Shown here: positions 1-5,711 of the stretch, in pieces
Layout: each line of letters begins with the position of its first letter
Position numbering within the stretch: position 1 is the stretch's first letter
DNA from: Nitrososphaeraceae archaeon
GTDB lineage: Archaea > Thermoproteota > Nitrososphaeria > Nitrososphaerales > Nitrososphaeraceae
Reading direction: 5' to 3'
Assembly (NCBI GenBank): GCA_025449515.1
Contig: JANWJI010000188.1
Span: 1 to 7,444, forward strand
DNA length: 7,444 bases
Notes under the pieces: model-generated
What the model was told of the DNA's origin: nothing
Seen by the model: the letters and a program-made list of their open reading frames with translations, nothing else
Databases searched by the model: none
Made by a program: the position numbers and the translations under genes

Positions 1-476
1 AACAATATGAAGTATATCATAATGTAAAAGGGAAAAAAGAATTGAGGAGACAAAAAAGAATAGGATCAGAAAAATCTAATTTGACCTATAAACGATCAGG
101 CGGTAGACCTTCAGCCTACATGATTTCGGATATCTACTCTAAGTCAAACGAAATTATCAGTAAGCCTGAAGTAAGAAATTTGATCCGCAAAAAACTCATT
201 GATCATAATATTGGATTGCCTCTATGGAAATATATATTCATGGCACTTTTCTATTCATTCAAGATAGATAAAGAGGCGGCATCCAAAATACTTCTAATGG
301 TTGGCCCGCCAATAGCTGAAGTAGATCCGTCTAAAATTCAATCTCTATTCGATGAAATTGCTTCGCTTGATGAGAACAAATTTGAAGAATTATCCAACCG
401 GTACTCCAAACTTATGTTAGATAGTGGTTTTCATTTTTCAGTAACTGGTTTCTTGGGACTTATGCAACATAAGTAA
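1..476 (+). CDS. Hypothetical protein, 5'-truncated by window edge; possible winged-helix N-terminus
   Basis: The reading frame is open from base 3 to the TAA at 474-476 with no stop, so the gene very probably begins before the window. The in-frame TTG at 42 is therefore unlikely to be the true start. About 157 residues are visible. The first ~45 are basic (Lys/Arg-rich) and contain GGRPSAYMIS, which resembles the wing and last strand of winged-helix DNA-binding domains (GRP-x-x-Y pattern). The rest is mostly helical, with a hydrophobic stretch (LWKYIFMALFYSF) and an acidic segment rich in Asp and Glu. I do not recognise the family. A transcriptional regulator is an inference from the basic N-terminus and the GRP motif only. 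The gene lies upstream of, and points toward, the oppositely oriented integrase module, with a 188-bp gap between them. Confidence 0.6.
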   Translation, partial: QYEVYHNVKGKKELRRQKRIGSEKSNLTYKRSGGRPSAYMISDIYSKSNEIISKPEVRNLIRKKLIDHNIGLPLWKYIFMALFYSFKIDKEAASKILLMVGPPIAEVDPSKIQSLFDEIASLDENKFEELSNRYSKLMLDSGFHFSVTGFLGLMQHK

Positions 477-664
477 CAATATTACTCATATCATCTGTAT
501 AATCGGTAATACCCCAGCATAGCGCTTATCATACGTTAAACATCCACTTGTAAATTTTCAGATTTATATAATTAAAGAGTTTGTCTCTGGTAGCTCAAAT
601 AAAATATTTGCATCACATATTTATCAAATGATGCAGAAAGATGATTCAAATAGAATCAAGTAAA

Positions 665-1012
665 TTAGCCAAGTTTCTTTTTCATTAATATCTCTGGCTT
701 GACTTGCGTTAATTTAGGATTACGCTGTATCATTGACATAATCTGACTAAATCGCTGATTGGTCTCCTCACGAATAGCCTGTAGATCATGGTCGTATTTC
801 TGCTTCATTGCCTGCATTTCTCCATCTTTTTCAGATAGTTTTGCTTCAATATTTTTACCTCTAGCTTCCAATGCAGTATAATCTAAGAATGTAAGATACT
901 TCATACACTTTGTTAGATAAATCTCTCTTCTCTCAGACTCCTTGGTATAATAGACGCTGCCATTATGACCCAAAAACCATTTGCTATAATCTCCATTAAC
1001 CTCGTCAGAAAT
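665..1012 (-). pseudogene. 3' remnant of a second tyrosine recombinase (integrase)
   Basis: The frame, read on the minus strand, gives about 115 residues. It starts with NGDYSKWFLGHNGSVYYTK, which carries the last catalytic elements of a tyrosine recombinase: the Gly-His of box II and a following tyrosine (VYY) that would be the nucleophile. A Lys/Glu-rich coiled coil follows, then a tail ending NPKLTQVKPEILMKKKLG. The first Arg, the catalytic Lys and the His-x-x-Arg box are absent, so the protein cannot be active. The only initiation codon near its front is a TTG at 971-973, inside the Leu-Gly-His motif, which is not a plausible native start. The homologous part begins within a few bases of the stop codon of the intact integrase (TAG at 1015-1017). 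From the Gly-His to the end it is almost the same length as the intact protein's C-terminus (about 99 versus 100 residues). An annotation pipeline might call 665-973 as a hypothetical protein. Confidence 0.75.
671..750. repeat. Diverged direct repeat, partner at 1021-1100
   Basis: Bases 671-750 align with 1021-1100 without a gap, at an offset of exactly 350 bp. By my count 58 of 80 positions match (about 72%). The repeat encodes the shared C-terminal tails of the integrase remnant and the intact integrase (NPKL...KPE.LMKK). It therefore reflects gene homology rather than a short recombination site. Confidence 0.8.
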
Positions 1013-1014
1013 CG

Positions 1015-2175
1015 CTATTTGGCATTCTTTTTCATCAATGCTTCCGGCTTAATTCTTGCTAATTTTGGGTTATGTTGTATCATTGTCAAAATCTGACTCA
1101 TTTGATCGCGCATAGCCTGGATCTCCTCATTATGTTTGCTTTCCATAATTTCAATTTCGTTCTTCTTTTTGGTTAGTTCATCGATTTTTTTATGCAAGCG
1201 GCACTCTTCGTTTATAGTTAGATCGTTAATTGCGGCGACATAGCCCTGTGTTTTATCATTACCTTCTAGCAATTCCATATCTGTAGGTTTAAAGTAGGAT
1301 TTTGTTAGGCCGCTACGGTGTCCCATAACGTATTCACTGTATAGGGGATTCATACCAGCGTTTATACAGGTCGTTTTGAAGAACTTACGAAAGCTATGAG
1401 TTAGCATTAGCTCGGTACGTTTACCTGTTTCACTGGGTGCGCGTACACCTGTAGTATCAAGAAGACTAAAAATCATTGTCCCAACTACAGTGGATGATAC
1501 TGTTTTAGGTCTGTTTATTTGTGTAACAGAATCGAAACTAATACGTAATAACGGCGAATCTGGTTTTAGTTGTTCGCCTAGACGTTGCCGCCATTCCAGG
1601 TATTGATCGATAAAGCGAGCGCATTCAGGAGTACTAAATGTAGTATAAGATTCTTGTTCTTTCTTGTAGACGTTGACCTTGTATAATTGATATTTGGAAA
1701 TCTTTGTAAGGTCTCGCATTCGTAGATATTGTATTGCTCCCCTTCTGAGTCCTGCACTAGACATTAGGAGAATTATACACTTGTCTCTTAGAGGCGCGGC
1801 GTCTATCAGTGTTTTTATCTGCTCGCGTGAGTAAGGCTTGTCTTCTATGACGTTATAGTGCTTTGCCTTGAATTTCTTTAGTTTTTTCCATTTTATTGTG
1901 GTATCGTTCATTTCATAAAAGTGTGCTATCGGAGCTAGGTATGATGATACTGTAGCTGGTGATAAGTTGCGCTCATGTCTTAGGTGAATAACATAGTCTC
2001 GTATCAGTCCCTCTAATATACTGGAACTGAATAATTTCATTTCCTCGTAGTCGGTTATCTTACAAAACGTCATAAAATAGCAAAAATTTCTATCGTATTC
2101 ATGTCGTGTTATATCACTGTTGATAGAATTGATAAAGTTTTTGTACGCCTCGCTTTCTTGCTGTAGTTGTTCCAA
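1015..2175 (-). CDS. Tyrosine recombinase / site-specific integrase
   Basis: A 386-residue phage-integrase-family recombinase that would cut and rejoin DNA through a covalent tyrosine intermediate. Residues ~10-95 look like the SAM-like core-binding domain (LSPATVSSYLAPIAHFY). The catalytic domain shows Arg144 in AGLRRG, Lys171/172 in NVYKKE, His260 and Arg263 in LTHSFRKFF, Gly285-His286 in VMGHRSG, and the nucleophile Tyr294 in TKSYFKP. All catalytic residues are present, so it is probably active. Residues ~315-365 are a charged coiled coil, followed by a conserved-looking tail (NPKLARIKPEALMKK). The start is TTG. The in-frame stop at 2200-2202 lies only nine codons upstream, and no ATG or GTG occurs between them. 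A TATA-like stretch lies about 35 nt upstream of the start. It is the only intact gene of a possible integrated element. The remnant of a second integrase follows directly. Confidence 0.93.
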   Translation of the reverse strand: MEQLQQESEAYKNFINSINSDITRHEYDRNFCYFMTFCKITDYEEMKLFSSSILEGLIRDYVIHLRHERNLSPATVSSYLAPIAHFYEMNDTTIKWKKLKKFKAKHYNVIEDKPYSREQIKTLIDAAPLRDKCIILLMSSAGLRRGAIQYLRMRDLTKISKYQLYKVNVYKKEQESYTTFSTPECARFIDQYLEWRQRLGEQLKPDSPLLRISFDSVTQINRPKTVSSTVVGTMIFSLLDTTGVRAPSETGKRTELMLTHSFRKFFKTTCINAGMNPLYSEYVMGHRSGLTKSYFKPTDMELLEGNDKTQGYVAAINDLTINEECRLHKKIDELTKKKNEIEIMESKHNEEIQAMRDQMSQILTMIQHNPKLARIKPEALMKKNAK

Positions 2176-2203
2176 CTCAACAAACTGAGCGTGAACCTGT
2201 TAA

Positions 2204-2216
2204 TTAAAGATAGTAT
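2204..2216 (-). promoter_or_regulatory. Candidate TATA-box region for the integrase
   Basis: On the minus strand this reads as a TATACTATCTTTA stretch about 30-40 nt before the TTG start of the integrase. That is a normal spacing for an archaeal TATA box with a short leader. The support is position and composition only. Confidence 0.3.
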
Positions 2217-2218
2217 AC

Positions 2219-2246
2219 GCTAACACTAACAGGAATTGATGTTAGC
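2219..2246. repeat. Inverted repeat upstream of the integrase
   Basis: GCTAAC at 2219-2224 is the perfect reverse complement of GTTAGC at 2241-2246. A further CTAAC copy lies at 2226-2230. On the minus strand this gives three GTTAG-type copies just upstream of the integrase promoter region. That arrangement would suit arm-type integrase binding or an autoregulatory site, but the repeats are short and could be chance. Confidence 0.3.
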
Positions 2247-2265
2247 TGGCCAGTTTTCAAGGGTA

Positions 2266-2436
2266 TCACCAAGCCTTATCCTTTCGCCGCTTCTCTTGTA
2301 TCAACATAATCACAAGAATAATAAATGCAATAGGTCCAATTATCATACCTAGACCACTACCCAATAAAGCTAATACAAAACTAAGAGCTGTAACAAAGGC
2401 AAGCATCCCAAGAGAAGCTATTTTAAGGATATTCAT
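2266..2436 (-). CDS. Small two-helix membrane protein (56 aa), possibly a frameshifted longer gene
   Basis: ATG at 2436-2434 to TGA at 2268-2266 encodes 56 residues. Two hydrophobic segments (about residues 7-26 and 28-46, e.g. MLAFVTALSFVLALLG and MIIGPIAFIILVIMLI) are joined by a glycine-rich turn (GSGLG). The protein ends in a basic tail (QEKRRKDKAW), so by the positive-inside rule the C-terminus is probably cytoplasmic. I do not recognise the family. In-frame codons continue upstream (YEDSLVAYTEFYEKASSFK) to a TGA at 2496-2494 but have no start codon. One frame over, an ATG at 2513-2511 opens with MLDKASD. A single missing base near 2485-2500 would join the two into an ~82-residue protein. 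Either the short form starts at the internal ATG, or the gene is newly decayed. It is divergent from the DUF1326 gene. Confidence 0.6.
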   Translation of the reverse strand: MNILKIASLGMLAFVTALSFVLALLGSGLGMIIGPIAFIILVIMLIQEKRRKDKAW

Positions 2437-2533
2437 CTTGAAACTCGAGGCCTTTTCGTAGAACTCTGTATAAGCAACTAAACTATCTTCATATCACTAG
2501 CTTTGTCTAGCATATAAAGTAAGTCTTACTGAT

Positions 2534-2543
2534 TAATTTTTAG
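2534..2543 (-). promoter_or_regulatory. Candidate TATA element for the small membrane gene
   Basis: On the minus strand this is an A/T-rich AAAATTAA-type stretch about 25 nt before the ATG at 2513-2511. That spacing suits a leaderless archaeal transcript starting at that ATG. It supports the idea that the original gene began at 2513. Evidence is spacing and composition only. Confidence 0.25.
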
Positions 2544-2576
2544 GCCAAGATCCTTTCACGTTACTATTACAATAAT

Positions 2577-2657
2577 ATGGCAAATGCTAAGCGAGATCTG
2601 ATCACGATGGACCGGAATAAAGAGGGAATGCTAAAATACATCGCATCTATTGATTAG
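2577..2657 (+). CDS. Possible 26-aa upstream ORF before DUF1326 gene
   Basis: ATG at 2577 to TAG at 2655-2657 encodes a 26-residue charged peptide beginning MANAKRDLITMDRNKEG. The stop lies 4 nt before the ATG of the DUF1326 gene, close enough for translational coupling. No homology is recognised and an ORF this short can arise by chance. A leader peptide is an inference. Confidence 0.25.
   Translation: MANAKRDLITMDRNKEGMLKYIASID
2630..2638 (+). promoter_or_regulatory. Candidate TATA element for the DUF1326 gene
   Basis: CTAAAATAC lies about 26-28 nt upstream of the ATG at 2662, the spacing expected for a leaderless archaeal transcript. A second TATA-like stretch (CATATAAAG) at 2511-2519 could instead drive a longer leader containing the 26-aa ORF. 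The sequence does not decide between them. Confidence 0.3.
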
Positions 2658-2661
2658 TGAC

Positions 2662-3342
2662 ATGGCAGCAGCAACTGAAGCAACAACTACTGCCTCTACT
2701 CAAGAGAAAATTCCAAAATGGAGAATCTCAGGAGATTGGTTTGATGTTTGTAAGTGTAACATACCACGCCCTTGTGAATTTGCCCAAACTCCAACTTATG
2801 AAGACTGCGACGGTATTTTAGCATATAATATCAAAAAAGGTAATTATGGTCAAACGGCCCTCGATGGTTTGAATATAATAGCTCTGGGTAGCTTCAAAGG
2901 TAATATTTGGTCAGGCGATGGAACAACGAAAGTAAACTTGGCTCTCTTTTTTGATGAGAAAGCAAATGCTCAACAGAGAGAAGCTCTGAACATGATTTTC
3001 AGTGGAAAAGCCGGTGGTTTTATAGCTGAATTTGCAAAACTCATAGGTGAAATTCGTGGAATAGAATATGCACCTATCAAGTTTGAGATTGCAGATGATC
3101 TATCTTATTGGAGTGCAGAGATACCAGGTAAGGTTCTAGCAAAAGCCGAGGCATTAACTGGACCTACGACACCTCCTGGTAAAAGAGTGCAAACAATTAA
3201 CCCACCCGGGAGTGAAGTAGGACCAGGCGGAGTCGCGACTTGGGGAAGATCCCTTGCTGATGAAGCCGATGCAATGGGCTTCAAATGGGGAAGAAAAGGA
3301 AGGTCAAGCAAGCATATCCCATTTGATTGGAATGGTCCATAA
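2662..3342 (+). CDS. DUF1326 domain protein
   Basis: A 226-residue protein matching the DUF1326 family in order and spacing of motifs. It has GDWFDVCKCNIPRPCEF near the N-terminus (Cys30, Cys32, Cys38), then Cys49, the G-x-L-x-G-L segment (TALDGL), DEKANAQQREAL with IFSGKAGGF (residues ~98-120), and the C-terminal GFKWG...FDWNG. Length is normal for the family (~200-220). There is no signal peptide or membrane segment, so it is probably cytosolic. The biochemical function of the family is unknown. The Cys-x-Cys-x5-Cys cluster suggests metal or redox chemistry, which is inference. ATG 2662 is chosen over the in-frame ATT at 2650 because it is canonical and lies just after the upstream ORF. The DUF2182 gene follows 55 bp downstream in the same direction. 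These two families commonly occur together, so an operon is likely. Confidence 0.9.
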   Translation: MAAATEATTTASTQEKIPKWRISGDWFDVCKCNIPRPCEFAQTPTYEDCDGILAYNIKKGNYGQTALDGLNIIALGSFKGNIWSGDGTTKVNLALFFDEKANAQQREALNMIFSGKAGGFIAEFAKLIGEIRGIEYAPIKFEIADDLSYWSAEIPGKVLAKAEALTGPTTPPGKRVQTINPPGSEVGPGGVATWGRSLADEADAMGFKWGRKGRSSKHIPFDWNGP

Positions 3343-3397
3343 AAAACTGCTCAGTAAATAGGCACGAGAACATAGCATCCGACCAAAATTAACGAAT

Positions 3398-4546
3398 ATG
3401 AATACTGCAACCATCATAATCATTGCGATTGCAATATCATTATCTGCTCTTACATGGGTTGTATCGATATGGCAATACGATGCAATGATGTCATCTATGA
3501 TGAAGTTTCATAACAATCTAGCAGCATTATCATTATTTGTAGTAATATGGACAGCTGGTATGGCGGCAATGATGTTCCCAGCCATAATACCAATGATTCT
3601 TGTTTACAATCGACTTATTGGCTCTAATAACACTAGTCGTAATTCTGGTAAAAGTAATCATAATAGCCAAATGATATATCATAAGAGCAACGATGATCAT
3701 AATGAGAATGTCAATAATGAAATTCGACGCACAATGAAAGAAGGCAGAGGTAAGAGTACTATTCGCAGTTTAAGATACACATTTCAGGCAAGATCATTTA
3801 ATATTATGGTCTTTGTATCATCGTATCTTGCGATTTGGGCATTAACTGGGATAATTCTACTGGTTGGATGGTCATTTTTATTCGATACGCTGCTATTACA
3901 ATTAGGGATAAATGACAGTCTTCAGACGAGCCAACAACAACAACAACAACAACTCTCAATCAATACTATATACGCTATTGTACTTATTATATCAGGAATA
4001 TATCAATTTAGCCCATTGAAAACCAGATGCCTAGGCTACTGTGAATCTCCTCTTAGTTTCTTTATGAGAAGATGGAGAAAGGGTATGGTAGGAGCAGTGA
4101 AGATGGGTGCATATCATGGTCTTTACTGTCTTGGCTGTTGTTGGCCATATTTCCTACTTATGGTAGCATTAGGATGGATGAATGTGCTCTGGATGGGACT
4201 GTTTGCTGCGATCATATTTGCCGAGAAGATATGGTCCAAAGGCGGTCTTTGGATTGCAAGAATTACTGGTGCATGTTTCATAACAATCGGCATATTATCC
4301 TGGGCTGGGATAATATCGTTACCATTTAATGCTATGAATAATGTTGATGGTAACAAAATGTCAATGGATATGCCTGCGTCACAATCACACGATATGACGA
4401 TGTCTCACAATTTGATAACTAAAAATAGTTCAAACAGTGATCAAGGTGTGGATAAGAGTAATAATGCCAATAGTAAGAATAATGCAATGAATGGTATGGT
4501 AATGAAAATGATCATGGTCGTCATCACCACATACCGTGCCTTTTAA
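3398..4546 (+). CDS. DUF2182 predicted metal-binding membrane protein
   Basis: A 382-residue polytopic membrane protein of the DUF2182 (COG5486) family. Family motifs are WTAGMAAMMFPAIIPM (residues 51-66, helix with the AMM-x-P signature), YQFSPLKTRCLGYCESPL (202-219; Cys211, Cys215), GLYCLGCCWP (241-250; Cys244, 247, 248) and the Gly-Trp-Met-Asn...Glu-Lys helix (259-277). About six hydrophobic segments are visible. It is longer than usual (~250-280). The extra length comes from a hydrophilic Asn/Ser/His loop at ~74-120, a seven-Gln tract at 179-185, and a Met/His/Asn-rich tail from ~312. The Met/His-rich tail and paired cysteines suggest copper or another soft metal, but this is inferred. 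The last ~16 residues (after NAMNGM) look out of frame (see findings), so the native stop may be at 4634. It is probably co-transcribed with the DUF1326 gene. Confidence 0.88.
   Translation: MNTATIIIIAIAISLSALTWVVSIWQYDAMMSSMMKFHNNLAALSLFVVIWTAGMAAMMFPAIIPMILVYNRLIGSNNTSRNSGKSNHNSQMIYHKSNDDHNENVNNEIRRTMKEGRGKSTIRSLRYTFQARSFNIMVFVSSYLAIWALTGIILLVGWSFLFDTLLLQLGINDSLQTSQQQQQQQLSINTIYAIVLIISGIYQFSPLKTRCLGYCESPLSFFMRRWRKGMVGAVKMGAYHGLYCLGCCWPYFLLMVALGWMNVLWMGLFAAIIFAEKIWSKGGLWIARITGACFITIGILSWAGIISLPFNAMNNVDGNKMSMDMPASQSHDMTMSHNLITKNSSNSDQGVDKSNNANSKNNAMNGMVMKMIMVVITTYRAF
3932..3952 (+). repeat. (CAA)7 microsatellite encoding poly-Gln
   Basis: Seven uninterrupted CAA codons lie within the DUF2182 gene and encode Gln179-185 in a loop between predicted membrane helices. 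Pure trinucleotide tracts can change length by slippage without breaking the frame. Confidence 0.9.
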
Positions 4547-4565
4547 GATTCAATTTGGTGGTCAG

Positions 4566-4585
4566 ACCGCGCGGTACATGTACCG
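4566..4585. repeat. Two overlapping perfect palindromes downstream of DUF2182 ORF
   Basis: ACCGCGCGGT (4566-4575) is a perfect 10-bp palindrome. It overlaps the perfect 14-bp palindrome CGGTACATGTACCG (4572-4585). The stretch is GC-rich for this neighbourhood. It could be a protein-binding site, an RNA hairpin at the 3' end of the operon, or coincidence inside the frameshifted DUF2182 C-terminus. No clear T-run follows directly, so a simple terminator is not supported. Confidence 0.5.
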
Positions 4586-4771
4586 TTCTGAATCGTGTCA
4601 TAATCTAATGGGCCAAGATTTATGCCTTCTTTAGCATCACTCTGTTATCTTTCTAACTCTATGATCCATTAGGTAAAAATTTCACTATGTCGACACGACC
4701 CGAAACATAAATACTAAATAGTATAATAGTCATCATACTTTCGTAAGAGGCTAAAAAAGAGGTTAGAAAAA

Positions 4772-4984
4772 CTGTCTGAAGGAGATCAGATTAACAGAAT
4801 AAAGGAAAATGCAATCCATTCAGTCAATTCAACAGAGCAAATTGAAGCAATTAATGCGCTTGCACAATATGGAAATAAAGCAATATCATCGATAACGGAA
4901 GTGATAGAGTCAAGCGAACACGAGAAGGTCAAGATACTTGGATATAAAGCTATTCAAAAGATTAAGACGCATCCTTTAGGTTGA
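4772..4984 (+). CDS. Short HEAT-like helical-repeat ORF without canonical start
   Basis: The frame is open from 4730 to TGA at 4982-4984 and has coding character: helical, Lys/Glu-rich, with no runs of odd residues. It contains QIEAINALAQYGNKAISSI and EHEKVKILGYKAIQKIK, which resemble one and a half HEAT/PBS-lyase-like helical repeats. There is no ATG, GTG or TTG near the front (the first in-frame GTG is mid-gene). Candidates are CTG at 4772, giving a product starting (M)SEGDQ, or ATT at 4790, which has GGAG five bases upstream. Upstream codons (RKRLKKRLEKL) also look coding, so the ORF may instead be a 5'-truncated remnant. A TATA-like A/T stretch at ~4705-4727 would put a transcription start at about 4735-4750. 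Function unknown; HEAT repeats usually mediate protein contacts. Confidence 0.4.
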   Translation: MSEGDQINRIKENAIHSVNSTEQIEAINALAQYGNKAISSITEVIESSEHEKVKILGYKAIQKIKTHPLG

Positions 4985-5034
4985 TTTGAATTAATTGACC
5001 TATTCAGAATTTTGTAGTTTTGAACAGCTACAGT

Positions 5035-5049
5035 GAGGAGGACCTCCTC
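5035..5049. repeat. GC-rich palindrome with single-base centre
   Basis: GAGGAGG (5035-5041) and CCTCCTC (5043-5049) are perfect reverse complements around one A. Outer CAGTG (5031-5035) and CACTG (5054-5058) could pair as an alternative stem. It lies about 50 bp after the HEAT-like ORF. It could be a 3' hairpin or a binding site. Confidence 0.4.
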
Positions 5050-5109
5050 CATACACTGGAAACTGATTATGTCAGATAATAACGATAGAGGTGAGTGTAT
5101 TTGAAATGA

Positions 5110-5140
5110 CCAACAAACCAACAACCAACAAACCAACAAA
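5110..5140. repeat. Short tandem repeat, CCAACAAA x4
   Basis: Four head-to-tail copies of CCAACAAA with lengths 8, 7, 8 and 8 bp (the second copy lacks one A). It lies in non-coding sequence. It is a simple-sequence tract with no visible partner element. Confidence 0.85.
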
Positions 5141-5711
5141 TCGTAAAACAATCAATCAATTTACCATAACTTAATCTTTAACAATATTTGCCTACTCAAT
5201 ATTTTCATTTGTCTGGCCAATAGATAATGATATGATAGTACATTAAATGCATCTTGGTTAAGTTTAAGAGTATAAGATCACTAACTTGATCCATTCCATT
5301 TCACCACTTCGTTCAATTAGTCTGTTATAGAATTATCAATGACGCTCGAAAATTTAACAAAAGATGAATACTCTTGTTTCTGGATAAGACTATACAGGAC
5401 TAGACAAAACCAAGATGACCATCTAAGAAACTAGCCATACCAGAACTCGAATTATTGGTTAATGATTCGATATCAAAGGATATGATATGTATTTTAAGCA
5501 TTCTGATAATGTACTAGCTGCTCCACGGAATGATGTTAGAAGACGAAAATGAATGAATGAACGCTATAAACGTTGGAATGCTTGATTATCTAGACAGTCG
5601 AATTAAGGAAATGAAAAATAACTAACATCATAAAATTTTACCCCAGCATCACTCAATACATCTGTAAATATAGGATCATTAATAAGTGTCGTCCCTTTCC
5701 TAATATCACAA

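Larger units (their letters stand above)
4985..5633. other. Gene-poor intergenic region
   Basis: About 650 bp with no convincing gene on either strand. It holds a GC-rich palindrome (5035-5049), a CCAACAAA tandem repeat (5110-5140) and a 31-aa ORF at 5339-5434 (ATG ACG CTC ... TAG, starting MTLENLTKDEYSCF) with no recognisable homology. The 65-residue minus-strand ORF across the tandem repeat has a low-complexity Cys/Trp/Leu composition produced by the repeat and is not considered real. No tRNA or rRNA motif was seen. Confidence 0.6.

Noticed and set aside
596..610. A CAAATA/TATTTG hairpin considered as a terminator.
   Set aside because: The 6-bp A/T stem with a 3-nt loop is weak and has no following T-run on the relevant strand.
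562..663. A good TATA-like box (TTTATATA, ~562-569) that might drive a gene on the + strand.
   Set aside because: Only an 11-codon ORF (ATG ATG CAG ... TAA, ending near 663) follows. A small RNA cannot be excluded, but nothing in the sequence supports one.
3105..3311. Minus-strand and alternative-frame ORFs inside the DUF1326, DUF2182 and adenine deaminase genes.
   Set aside because: They overlap genes with recognisable families and show no motifs of their own.
4954..5151. A 65-residue minus-strand ORF with repeated Val-Cys-Trp-Leu residues.
   Set aside because: Its composition comes from the CCAACAAA tandem repeat, and it overlaps the end of the HEAT-like frame.
510..5649. An 11-bp identical sequence (TACCCCAGCAT) at 510-520 and 5639-5649, considered as attachment-site direct repeats flanking an integrated element.
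   Set aside because: Several chance 11-bp matches are expected in a 7.4-kb window, neither copy is next to a tRNA gene or an integrase end, and the match does not extend.
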